Assembly (NCBI RefSeq): GCF_000383915.1
Contig: NZ_KB912942.1
Span: 6,954,413-7,018,412, forward strand
Direction of reading: 5' to 3'
DNA length: 64,000 bases
Source: Amycolatopsis benzoatilytica AK 16/65
Lineage (GTDB): Bacteria > Actinomycetota > Actinomycetes > Mycobacteriales > Pseudonocardiaceae
Positions 30,239 through 38,175 of this stretch are shown piece after piece (position 1 is the stretch's first letter; each line of letters starts with the position of its first letter). Below the pieces are notes generated by a model. That model did not search any database. It saw nothing but the letters and a program-made list of their open reading frames with translations, and was not told the DNA's origin. A program made the translations under genes and the position numbers.

Positions 30239-31734
30239 GACCACTCCTCCTTCGCGTCATCACCGGTCGGGACCGGCGGGGCCGGGGGGCCGCCGTGCGT
30301 CCACGGGGTGTTCTCCCGCGCCGGAAAGGTGCCGCGCGGCTGGTAGTCGTCGGTCAAGATGCTGAAACAGACCTGTTCCCCCACCGCTGGCATGGTGCCT
30401 GCGGGTGCCGTTCTGCCACGGCCCATACCGCCCGCCAGCTCCAGCGTGATCTCCAGACCGTCGGCGGTCTCGGTCACGGAGACGATCTCGGCGTGTTGCC
30501 GTGGCCGTGCGCGATCGGTCACCGGGCCGTCGCCAGGGACAAGCCGCACCGGATCCTGCGTCGAGACGGTGATTAGGGGCCGGAGCACGGCGCTGCGCCC
30601 GGTGCCGACCCGCCGGTTCGGCACCGCTGACGTGACGGTGCCCACGAAGGCGTCGCCCGTGAGCCGGTACTCGGCCATGACCAGCGGGTCGTCGAAAGCC
30701 CGCTGCGCGTCGTACTCGGCCTGGTGCCGTTCGAGCTGGTTCAGCCGCATTGCCGCGGCGACCGCGCTGTCCCGCTTGGGCTGCGGGTAGCCGCCGGTCG
30801 CGACATGTGTGTGGAAGCGCTGGTAGGCGTCCTTGTCCAGATCCCACCGGGTTGCGACATGCTCTGCCGGTGCCAGCGCCCGAAGCTGGTCGATCGCCTG
30901 CCACATCAGCCGCCAGGTGGGCTCGAGTTGGCCGCGTAGGGCGGTTTCCAGCCGGGTGACGGCCCGCCGTCGCCGTTCGGGATCACCGGAGGCGCGGTCG
31001 TATTCGGCGATGCCGGGCTCCAGCACCTCCCGGTCGAACGTCGTGTCGGTGGCAGGGCCGGCAGGCGGGCACATCAGCGGGTCCTCTGCCGCGAGCGCGG
31101 ATTGTGCTCCGTCTGATCCGGGCGGCGGCGCGATCCAGCCCAGCAAGGAGGCGAGGTTGCCGTCCTCGACCGCGCTTTGCCCGGTGGCCCAATGCTGGCC
31201 CAAGACGTCCGTGGCGGCCACCAACAACGAGGAACCGGGGTATTCAGCGCGCTCCGCGAGGAAGGTCAGCCACTTGCCCAGCGTGGGCACCGAAACGGGA
31301 ACCGGGTAGGGGCCGGTGGTGGAGCGAAATCGCGTGGAGCGCCCGAACAGCCGAAGGAAGTCGATGCCCGCGCGGTTGGGCACCCAGACCTGTGGCGCGT
31401 CGGCGACGCGAGGCTTGGACCCGGCACCTGACCGGCTGCTGGCCACCATCGTGCTGGCAAAACTCCCGGTGTAGCCCAACACGGTCAACGCCAGTGAATG
31501 CGCGAACTCGAAACGCAGCTCGCGGTTGCGGGGTTGCGCAACGATCAGCAAGCGGGGCGTGTCGCGGTCCCGGCCGACCAGGGCGGCCAGTGGGGCGTTC
31601 GCCTCGCCCGCCATCGCCAGCGGCACACAGACCAGCGGCCGTTGGCTGACGTGGACGTGCCGGACGGTCGTGATCGGCTGGGCTCGGCCGAGCTCGACTG
31701 CGTGTGCCCGCGCCAGCGAGGTGAGTGTGCTCAT
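30235..31734 (-). CDS. Unknown protein with beta-rich C-terminus, coupled to the helicase
   Basis: A 499-residue protein from the ATG at 31734 (ATGA overlap with the nuclease gene) ending in GTGA overlap with the helicase. No catalytic motif is recognised. The N-terminal 180 residues look alpha/beta (PRLLIVAQPRNRELRFEFAH, GSSLLVAATDVLG) and the middle is helical (RYRRA-like and LERHQAEYDAQRAFDD). The last 130 residues appear to be a beta-barrel: AFVGTVTSAVPNRRV, LVPGDGPVTDRARPRQHAEI, EITLELAGG and VGEQVCFSILTDDYQP. UPF1 and Dna2 helicases carry such a barrel inside the helicase core, so this may be the detached domain. It could be the DNA-binding scaffold joining nuclease and helicase. Confidence 0.6.
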   Translation of the reverse strand: MSTLTSLARAHAVELGRAQPITTVRHVHVSQRPLVCVPLAMAGEANAPLAALVGRDRDTPRLLIVAQPRNRELRFEFAHSLALTVLGYTGSFASTMVASSRSGAGSKPRVADAPQVWVPNRAGIDFLRLFGRSTRFRSTTGPYPVPVSVPTLGKWLTFLAERAEYPGSSLLVAATDVLGQHWATGQSAVEDGNLASLLGWIAPPPGSDGAQSALAAEDPLMCPPAGPATDTTFDREVLEPGIAEYDRASGDPERRRRAVTRLETALRGQLEPTWRLMWQAIDQLRALAPAEHVATRWDLDKDAYQRFHTHVATGGYPQPKRDSAVAAAMRLNQLERHQAEYDAQRAFDDPLVMAEYRLTGDAFVGTVTSAVPNRRVGTGRSAVLRPLITVSTQDPVRLVPGDGPVTDRARPRQHAEIVSVTETADGLEITLELAGGMGRGRTAPAGTMPAVGEQVCFSILTDDYQPRGTFPARENTPWTHGGPPAPPVPTGDDAKEEWS

Positions 31735-32858
31735 GCCGCACCGCCGAGACACTCGCGGCGCAGGCGTTCAGCCATCCGCAGCACCTGGGCCGCCTCGTGC
31801 GCGTGCTCACCGGGGTCGAGCGCGCCGGTGGCCAACCCGAGCGCGCCGGCGATGGTGTCGATCCCGCCGAGGTCTTCCTGAACGGACCGCCCCAGAGAGG
31901 CGGTGTGCCCGCGGGCGCCGGTTCGACAGAAGGACGCCATCTCGCAGGTGGCCAGGCACTCGGGCGCGTAGCGGGCTTCGATCTGGCCCAACGCCTCGCA
32001 CAGCTCGTCAACGGGGCGCGTCGCGACACCGGCCTCGTCACGCCGAAGGTCCAGGGTGAACCCAGGCGGCAGCGTCGAGGCGATGGCGCCGACATCGGTG
32101 AGGCGGGCGAGCTGGCGTCGCACCACGGTCAACTGCTTGCGCACATCGACCAACGCCGCGGTCGGCCGATTGGAGAAGTCCTCGGGACACACCAGGAACA
32201 CCTCGTGCGACACCACGGCCGGGTCGAACCCCAACTGCTCCATGAGCTGGCGCAGCGCCAGAACGTACACGGCGGACTGGATCGCCGCCGAGGCGACCTT
32301 GCTGGAATCGGCCCGGCCGTCGATCACCGGAAAGGACTTGATCTCCACGACGTGGAAGCGATCACGCAGCCGAAACGCGACGAGGTCCGGCTCCAGGTAC
32401 ACGTCTCGACCACCGATGGTCATGCGCAGCAGCGGGTGATCGAACAGCGTGCCCGCGTCCTGGTCCGATCGGGCGGCGTGCGCCAACAGCTGGCGGGAAC
32501 GGCGGTAGCGTGCTTCGAGTGTCTCGTGTCCGGCGACGCTGTTGAGATCGTCATAGGACACCTCGGGAAGCGGCAGCGCAAGGTGCTCGCGCAGCAGCCG
32601 CAGCAGCTCGGCGCAGCCGTTGGCCTTCACGTACGTCTCAAAGGCGTTGCCGCGGGCGATCGCGAAGCTGGACAGGCCGAACGCGGCAGGGTAGCCGATG
32701 TGCTCGGCCAGGGCCTGCTTGTCGATGGACGCGGCGTCCAGGATGCTCCGGCGGGCGCAGCCGGGATTGCTGGTCAACGCGGCGATCGTTCTGGCGTTGT
32801 GCTTTTTCGGCTCGGCCGCCCCGCGGATGACGTCCAAGCGGGGGTCGGTGTTGTTCAA
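31731..32858 (-). CDS. Cas4/RecB-like PD-(D/E)XK nuclease with probable Fe-S cluster
   Basis: A 375-residue protein from a TTG at 32858 preceded by AAGGA. The nuclease core shows GNAFETYVK (RecB-like GxxxE), D158 in VYLEPDLVAF and E172-x-K174 in FHVVEIKSF, then a QSAVYVLAL motif (the Q/Y motif of RecB nucleases). One Cys precedes the core (C34 in NPGCARRS) and three follow it (C301-x3-C305-x5-C311). This 1+3 Cys layout is the 4Fe-4S cluster of Cas4, AddB/AdnB and Dna2. The product therefore most likely degrades or clips single-stranded DNA at ends. It is translationally coupled to the unknown protein and, through it, to the SF1 helicase. Confidence 0.82.
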   Translation of the reverse strand: MNNTDPRLDVIRGAAEPKKHNARTIAALTSNPGCARRSILDAASIDKQALAEHIGYPAAFGLSSFAIARGNAFETYVKANGCAELLRLLREHLALPLPEVSYDDLNSVAGHETLEARYRRSRQLLAHAARSDQDAGTLFDHPLLRMTIGGRDVYLEPDLVAFRLRDRFHVVEIKSFPVIDGRADSSKVASAAIQSAVYVLALRQLMEQLGFDPAVVSHEVFLVCPEDFSNRPTAALVDVRKQLTVVRRQLARLTDVGAIASTLPPGFTLDLRRDEAGVATRPVDELCEALGQIEARYAPECLATCEMASFCRTGARGHTASLGRSVQEDLGGIDTIAGALGLATGALDPGEHAHEAAQVLRMAERLRRECLGGAA

Positions 32859-32899
32859 CTATCTCTTCCTTCGCGGGGGAAGCGCGGGCAGGAAGTCCG

Positions 32900-33697
32900 C
32901 TAGTTCTTCGTGGTGGCGCGTGGTACGACTTTCAAGGCCGAGCCGAACAGCTGATGGATCTCATCGAGCTGTGTCCGCGCTCGGGATGCCGCCGCCTCGC
33001 GGTGCGCTTGGTCGGCGTCGTGGTGTATCGCTAGTTCCGCTCGCGCCGCTTCAGCGACCGCAGCGGGTGTCATGGCGTCGAACGACTCGGCGGCACCGGG
33101 GATGTTGGTGGCGAATCGCCACAGCAGGCTCAACGCGGGCAAGGCCGGTTCGACCATCCTGGCGATCTGCTCCGACAGCCCGATGGCGGCCGTGAGGAAG
33201 TCGACGCGGGCGCTGAGGGGTCCGATGACCCGGCGAGGCAGGGGCCACGTCGACACCGCGAGCAGCCCGCGGGCCGCCACCAGCCGATCCGCGGTCAACG
33301 CGCTGCACAGGTAGTACGGGCGGGCATGCGGCGATGATCGGAATGAGCGCTCCTCGTCCCGCCGCAGGCTGGTCAGCTGCGCGCTGGCCATTTCACCGGC
33401 GAAGAACGCGCTGTGCACGGTGACGATCAACTTTGGCGCGGACGGCACACCAAGCAGGGTTAGCGCTTGATGGACCTGGTCCCGGATCGGTAGCAGTGCT
33501 CCCGATGTCCTGGCCTGTTCGGGCTCGTGTTCGGGCGCAGTCAAGGCCGCCAGGGCTTCATCCCACGCACGCTCCGCCCGGCGCAGTTCGGCCCGCAGCT
33601 CACGTGCTCGCGCCGGATCACCGGACATCGCCGCGCGCCGCACCTCAGTCCGCAGACCGTCGATGTGACGCTCGAGTTCCTCCAGGGGCTCCGCCAT
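32900..33697 (-). CDS. Coiled-coil protein, first gene of the nuclease-SMC series
   Basis: A 265-residue protein with an N-terminal coiled coil (residues 1-52, with heptad runs such as RARELRAELRRAERAWDEAL). A mixed region follows (APKLIVTVHSAFFAGEMASA, YYLCSALTADRLVAARGLLA), and then a helical C-terminus (ARAELAIHHDADQAHREAAA). I do not recognise a family. The ATG at 33697 has no ribosome site and lies seven bases after a TACAGT hexamer, so the message is probably leaderless. It precedes the Cas4-like nuclease by 41 bases. As first gene it may be a sensor, regulator or structural subunit; the sequence does not decide. Confidence 0.65.
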   Translation of the reverse strand: MAEPLEELERHIDGLRTEVRRAAMSGDPARARELRAELRRAERAWDEALAALTAPEHEPEQARTSGALLPIRDQVHQALTLLGVPSAPKLIVTVHSAFFAGEMASAQLTSLRRDEERSFRSSPHARPYYLCSALTADRLVAARGLLAVSTWPLPRRVIGPLSARVDFLTAAIGLSEQIARMVEPALPALSLLWRFATNIPGAAESFDAMTPAAVAEAARAELAIHHDADQAHREAAASRARTQLDEIHQLFGSALKVVPRATTKN

Positions 33698-33704
33698 GAA
33701 CGAG

Positions 33705-33735
33705 ACTGTACCAGAGTTCCAGCATTCTCCAGCAA
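33705..33735 (-). promoter_or_regulatory. Probable promoter for the 12-gene minus-strand series, leaderless start
   Basis: Reading the minus strand, a TTGCTG (33735-33730) and a TACAGT (33710-33705) are 19 bases apart. The second hexamer ends seven bases before the ATG at 33697. In actinobacteria this spacing places transcription start on the ATG itself, giving a leaderless message, and no Shine-Dalgarno sequence is present. The 152-base divergent region also has to serve the gene at 33850. Confidence 0.45.
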
Positions 33736-33849
33736 CTACCAGTCTTGTCGGCGTTTCCGCAGCTCACTTTGCTTGGGTCGAGTGTTGGTGGGGTGGACGC
33801 CGGTCGGCGTGGCCGGGCCTCTGGGGATCGGACCGGCTGACATACTGCC

Positions 33850-34512
33850 GTGGTGAACGTCCCCGAGGTGCCGAAGTGGGCCATGCCGTGGCTGCCGCCG
33901 ACCGGAACGGTCACCCTGGCGGCGCTGCGCGCGCTCGACCGGCCGCTGCTGGCCTGGCCGAGCGGCGAGTTCGACGCCGAGGAGTACTACGAGGGCTTCC
34001 CGGCCAGCGAGATCAGCGCCCTGGAACGCGACGTCCGCAAGCTCGGCACGCGCCCAACGTGGCGGATGGAGCGCGTGTGGTTCCCCGACGACGAAGCGTC
34101 GGCGGAGGAGACCGCCGCGTACGAGGCGGCGTGCCGGGACATCGCCGGCCGCTTGATCGTGCCAAGGTGCCTGGACGCCTACGTCATGCAGGCGTACGCG
34201 GCGGCCGGGCTCGGCGATGGTGAAGACCCCGACGAGGCAGACCTCGACGACGAGGACCTTGACGAGGCGCTGGAGTGGGCAGAGGCCGGTGTCTGCGTGC
34301 TGCAGCAGAGCCTTCCGTGGCCGTTCACGGACTGCTTGCCGTATAGCGAACTGGACAACCGCCCCGCGCACCGGATCCTCTACGCCTATGCCAACCTGCT
34401 GAGCCGTCGGCATCCCTGCAAGGCCGCCCCGTTCTTCCGCGCGATGGTCTACTACAACCCGCCCGACAACATGGGCGCCCGCTTCACCGCCCCCGGCGGT
34501 CGGCGAAGCTGA
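33850..34512 (+). CDS. Acidic TPR-like protein of unknown function
   Basis: About 220 residues from the GTG-GTG pair at 33850. The central region is strongly acidic (GDGEDPDEADLDDEDLDEAL). The C-terminal part (YAYANLLSRRHPCKAAPFFR, then YNPPDNMGARF) resembles the last repeat of TPR-type hypothetical proteins that end in NPxDNxGxR. No catalytic residues stand out. It is divergent from the long nuclease-SMC series and shares its 152-base upstream region, so common control is possible. No strong ribosome site is visible. Confidence 0.6.
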   Translation: MVNVPEVPKWAMPWLPPTGTVTLAALRALDRPLLAWPSGEFDAEEYYEGFPASEISALERDVRKLGTRPTWRMERVWFPDDEASAEETAAYEAACRDIAGRLIVPRCLDAYVMQAYAAAGLGDGEDPDEADLDDEDLDEALEWAEAGVCVLQQSLPWPFTDCLPYSELDNRPAHRILYAYANLLSRRHPCKAAPFFRAMVYYNPPDNMGARFTAPGGRRS

Positions 34513-34577
34513 CAACCAGCACGTCACACCCCGGATGAGGCCGTGGCCGCTGGCGTGATTGGCAAGAGGACGCGACT

Positions 34578-35528
34578 TCAGGCCGCCCAGCGTCGCTGAA
34601 GCCATCGCAGAGTGGCCTGGCCGGAGCGGGCCTGCTGTTGCCGCAGACCAGGGGCATGGGTAATCGGCGGCTGACGGCCCGCGAGCGCCCAGTAACCCGC
34701 GAGAGCGACCAGGAAGCCGTCGACCGCGTCCGGATCGGCCTCCTGGCCGAGCGGGTGTCCGGTGAACAGGTGCTCAGCGTCAATGTCGCCGAGTTCGGAC
34801 TCCAGCATCAGACACACCAAGTCGACCCAGGCCGGGCCGGTGCAGGCCCGGCCCCAGTCGACGAAGCTGACCGATCCTGCGGGGCTGATGAGGCAATTGT
34901 CGGCACGCAGGTCGAAATGCAGCAGCGTCGTGCCGTCAACGTGGTCCTGCCAGGTGTCCTCCAGACGCGCCAGCCGGGCGAGGTGGTCGCGTTCCCAGTC
35001 GCCGAGGTCGTCCAGGGTCACGCCGTCGATCTCGCCACCGGTGGCCAACGACCGCCAGGTTCGGCACCTCCCCGCCATGCGGTCGGCCACGGTGCTGGCA
35101 TCGAGGATCGGCGAGGGCGTCAACTGCTCGACACAGAAGGACAACGTGTTCAGGACAGCAGTCAGCTGCGCTGGATGCCAGGGCTCCTGGGCCGTGTGCC
35201 CCGGAGCGACATCGAAGCACAACATCAGCCAGCCGGCGCGCTCGGCGGCAAATCGCAGGCGCGGCGCCGGCGCACGTTCGGGAAGGCCCCCAGCGATGAT
35301 CGCCTCACGGCGGTAGTCGGCCGCCCCTGGGCCATCAACGGGGGTGGCCTTGATGAAGGCTTCCGTCCCGTCCGCGCACACCACGATCCCGGCAAGGCCA
35401 GGGGTGAATCCGCCCGGCCGACCCCGGAAGTCCCGCACTCGGCTACCCAGTCGCCGATCGGCCTCCTGACGCAGCTCGGCCGGCACTTCGGGCCAAGAAC
35501 GCCGCCGAGTGGCCGTGCCGCTCATCAT
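34578..35528 (-). CDS. Aminoglycoside phosphotransferase-family (APH) kinase-like protein
   Basis: A 316-residue protein kinase-like fold enzyme. The nucleotide loop region contains GLAGIVVCADGTEAFIKATP, with the Lys of the VAVK-type motif. The catalytic loop is LLHFDLRADNCLI (the HxDxxxxN motif), and the metal-binding strand is VSFVDWGRACTGP. These are the marks of the APH/choline kinase family, which phosphorylates small hydroxyl compounds, including antibiotics. Substrate is unknown. Two adjacent ATG codons (35528, 35525) follow a GAGGAG site. It belongs to a minus-strand group with a methyltransferase and NUDIX hydrolase. Confidence 0.82.
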   Translation of the reverse strand: MMSGTATRRRSWPEVPAELRQEADRRLGSRVRDFRGRPGGFTPGLAGIVVCADGTEAFIKATPVDGPGAADYRREAIIAGGLPERAPAPRLRFAAERAGWLMLCFDVAPGHTAQEPWHPAQLTAVLNTLSFCVEQLTPSPILDASTVADRMAGRCRTWRSLATGGEIDGVTLDDLGDWERDHLARLARLEDTWQDHVDGTTLLHFDLRADNCLISPAGSVSFVDWGRACTGPAWVDLVCLMLESELGDIDAEHLFTGHPLGQEADPDAVDGFLVALAGYWALAGRQPPITHAPGLRQQQARSGQATLRWLQRRWAA

Positions 35529-35601
35529 CTGCTCCTCTGTCGTGGGATCGATCGGCCACTGTGCCGGGCCAGCAACCTCGCCGCCAACGAAACGCTTGCC
35601 C

Positions 35602-36348
35602 TCAGCGCAAGTCCAGGCGGACACAGTAGGAGCCCCCGTCTTGGTGGACACTGCGCAAAATCCACCGTGTGCCGGAGACGATCTCCGCGAGTTCGTCCAG
35701 CGCGTGGCAGCTGTAGTCGAACCAGTCCGTGGCGAGCGCTCCGTCGCGCACCCGCATCCGGATCAACCCAGCGGGACGACCCCGGCTGCGGTTCCACGCG
35801 TGATACGCCCGGTGCGTCGGGTTATCGGTGGCGTAGGGGTCGATTCCCGACCCGATCAACCGAGCCTGCGGCGTCACGATCTCCGCGAGCCGGTTCAAGA
35901 TGCCCTTCGCTCGGTCGGGGTCGTCGAGCAGCCCGAGGTTGTTGCCGCCCAACAGGATCGTAGAGAACACCCCTACGGTCGCGGGAATGTCGCTGATCGA
36001 GCCCTGGATGGCGCGCACCCCGCGGTCGCGAGCGACCTCGATCGCGCCACCGGACGTGTCGAGTCCGACGACCTCGCACCCCGCCTGCTGAAGCGGGATG
36101 GCGTGCCGACCGGCTCCGCAGCCGATATCCAGCACTAGGCCCACGGCCTGTTTGCACCCCCACCGTTCTGCAGGCGACCAGTCCGCCGACTCGGCGAAGT
36201 AGCCGACGGCGTCCATGACCCCGATGTACCCATCGTCGCGTTCGGTCACCTGGTAGGCCACGCCACGGCGTCCGCCCGCTGCCCAGCAGCGGGCCAGGAC
36301 TTGGCCGAATGCGTCCCCGATGGCCGGCGCGGGGTTGGACGAGGTCAT
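35602..36348 (-). CDS. Class I SAM-dependent methyltransferase
   Basis: About 248 residues from the ATG at 36348; a longer start at 36384 exists. SAM-binding motif I is VGLVLDIGCGAGRHAIPLQQ and the acidic residue at the end of strand 2 is in CEVVGLDTSGGAI; motif II/III are in RAIQGSISDIP and FSTILLGGNNLGLLDDPDRA. The enzyme type is a small-molecule or unassigned methyltransferase; the acceptor cannot be predicted. It is followed by the phosphotransferase gene and preceded by the NUDIX gene on the same strand with short spacers. Confidence 0.82.
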   Translation of the reverse strand: MTSSNPAPAIGDAFGQVLARCWAAGGRRGVAYQVTERDDGYIGVMDAVGYFAESADWSPAERWGCKQAVGLVLDIGCGAGRHAIPLQQAGCEVVGLDTSGGAIEVARDRGVRAIQGSISDIPATVGVFSTILLGGNNLGLLDDPDRAKGILNRLAEIVTPQARLIGSGIDPYATDNPTHRAYHAWNRSRGRPAGLIRMRVRDGALATDWFDYSCHALDELAEIVSGTRWILRSVHQDGGSYCVRLDLR

Positions 36349-36399
36349 ATCCTCATGATCGCGCGAGGAGGAACGGCGCCGCATCTGAATTCCGGCAGG

Positions 36400-36885
36400 T
36401 CATCCGCTCCCGCCGCCGGACAGTCCATGACCGCGGCTGATCTCGGCGAGGAGCGCGTCCCGATTGGACAGGATGAAGTCGAGCAGCACTGCGGGTTTCA
36501 ACGCCACTCGTGTCAAGCCTTCGCCGAGAAGGGACACGGGGTCAGGATCGAAACGGCCCCGGCCAGGGTCGTTGAACTCCGGACCATGACGTGCGGACAC
36601 GTCCATAGTCAGCAGGCGGCAAACATATACGTACTGCACGGTCAACATCGCGTTGTTCACGGTGCTGAACAGGAATACGCGGGAGAAACGATCGGCCCGC
36701 GCGCCCAACTCTTCGGCGAGCTCACGGCGCAGCGCGTCTTCCAGGCTGGCATCATCGGGCTCCACCGTGCCACCGGGTGCCGTCCAGTACACCTCCCGAT
36801 CGGGCCGTGCCCGCCTGAGCAGCACGACCCGCGCGTCGCTGTCGATCAAGATCGCCCGCACTGCACGCCGCACCATGACAGGCAT
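36400..36885 (-). CDS. NUDIX hydrolase
   Basis: A 161-residue NUDIX fold protein. The Nudix box runs from GGTVEPDDASLEDALRRELA into EELGA, fitting Gx5Ex7REUxEExGU, and binds the catalytic Mg2+. It hydrolyses nucleoside diphosphate-linked compounds; the exact substrate is open. A GGAG site seven bases before the ATG at 36885 supports the start. It is the first gene of a likely three-gene unit with the methyltransferase and phosphotransferase. Confidence 0.88.
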   Translation of the reverse strand: MPVMVRRAVRAILIDSDARVVLLRRARPDREVYWTAPGGTVEPDDASLEDALRRELAEELGARADRFSRVFLFSTVNNAMLTVQYVYVCRLLTMDVSARHGPEFNDPGRGRFDPDPVSLLGEGLTRVALKPAVLLDFILSNRDALLAEISRGHGLSGGGSG

Positions 36886-36969
36886 CTCAACTCCTCAAGT
36901 GTCCTGAATGGATAGACAGGTCTCACGGGCATGATCGAAAATGACAATGGGTTCGCCGTGGCGACTCGT

Positions 36970-38073
36970 TCAGCCTCGGCGCCGAGGCTGAAAAAGCAGC
37001 CGGACGAGGCGACCGTCCAGGAATACCGCGATCGAGGACAACAGGTCGGCCTTGACGTCACGTGCGCGCAGCAGGGCCGCACCATCATCGCGAAGAAGCC
37101 AGTCCTCCAGCAGAGCCGGTAGCGCGAACCGGAGTTGGAAGGTGCGAGAGTCGTCGGCAGGCATGATCACCCAGTCGCCAGTGACCTCGCGCCGTGTGGC
37201 GAACTCGATGTTCACCCTGACGTCGGGTCCGTGACGGGCGACGTAGGCCGAAAGCGCTGCGGGATCGTCGGGGCTCAGGGCCAGCACGAACGGAGCTGTG
37301 GGGAAGCCCAATAGCAGATTCCCGCTGACTTGTTCGACAAGATTGGCCGCGATGCGGGCGAGTGGTTCGGCAGGTAGTTGTAGTGGCTCGCGCTGTGCCG
37401 CGTTCAGATGGGACGCTCGACGCGCTCGCCGAGCAGGCGTGCGGAGATCGAGGTCGGAGTCCGGGCCTTGAGGTTCGTCGGCAGTCCAGGTACCGAGCGC
37501 CAACCTCAGCGCGGTGCGGACCTGCCCGGTGGGAAACGGCGAGACGCGGACTTCTTGGGCCAGTTCGTACAGCTGGTGTGCAGTGTGGTTCGCCGCCTCC
37601 AGGAGCCCGGTGAACGCGGGACTCGACAGGTCGACCAGGGAAATCTGCTGGGCGAGGGCGTACTGCTGTGCTGGCCTGCTGAACCCGTTGGCGGAGAACA
37701 AGGTGTATCGGTAGTGGTAGCGCCGCACCGGTATCGCGCGGGCACCGGCCGACGCTGTCGCGTACTGTTCATTGACGTCGTGTACCACTCCGTGCGCGTT
37801 GCGGACGTCCCGGAGGTTTGCTTTGGCCTCGCGATATTTCGCCTCGACGAAGATCCGCAACGGGAGCGAGAACGGCACGGGCAGCGTGAGTTCACCAAGC
37901 ACGTCGGCTTGGTGGTCCGCGCCGCGGCCACGCACCAGCAATCCGTGCGCACCGCGTGTCAACGCCTCGGGGTCCTGCAGTTCGGATACCAACAGGCGGT
38001 AGCCGTTGGCGTACAGGAGCCGCGCCAGCACCTCCTCCAGGACGTAGCCACGAAGTGACTCGAGACTGACCAC
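36970..38073 (-). CDS. Restriction endonuclease-like (Mrr/PD-(D/E)XK) protein
   Basis: A 367-residue protein from the GTG at 38073. The N-terminus reads as an Mrr-like nuclease: an N-terminal helix (LESLRGYVLEEVLARLLYAN), the metal-binding Asp in GADHQADVLGEL and the strand IFVEAKYREAK (E-x-K). The C-terminal 150 residues are a second unassigned domain. It follows the Type ISP enzyme on the same strand after 102 bases. It could be a modification-dependent endonuclease or a helper nuclease for that system; I see no methylated-base reader domain that I can name. Confidence 0.7.
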   Translation of the reverse strand: MVSLESLRGYVLEEVLARLLYANGYRLLVSELQDPEALTRGAHGLLVRGRGADHQADVLGELTLPVPFSLPLRIFVEAKYREAKANLRDVRNAHGVVHDVNEQYATASAGARAIPVRRYHYRYTLFSANGFSRPAQQYALAQQISLVDLSSPAFTGLLEAANHTAHQLYELAQEVRVSPFPTGQVRTALRLALGTWTADEPQGPDSDLDLRTPARRARRASHLNAAQREPLQLPAEPLARIAANLVEQVSGNLLLGFPTAPFVLALSPDDPAALSAYVARHGPDVRVNIEFATRREVTGDWVIMPADDSRTFQLRFALPALLEDWLLRDDGAALLRARDVKADLLSSIAVFLDGRLVRLLFQPRRRG

Positions 38074-38175
38074 TGCCGCACGTCCTCCCGCCGGTGGATG
38101 GATTCGTTGTCCCGACTCAACCGTCGACGCGCGAGGGGACCGTCGTTGTCGGACAAGACCTCATCGTTCGGCCAG

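Noticed and set aside
31731..32858. Reading the Cas4-like protein as a CRISPR adaptation gene
   Set aside because: There is no cas1, cas2 or repeat array nearby; its coupling to a UPF1-type helicase and SbcCD fits DNA-end processing better.
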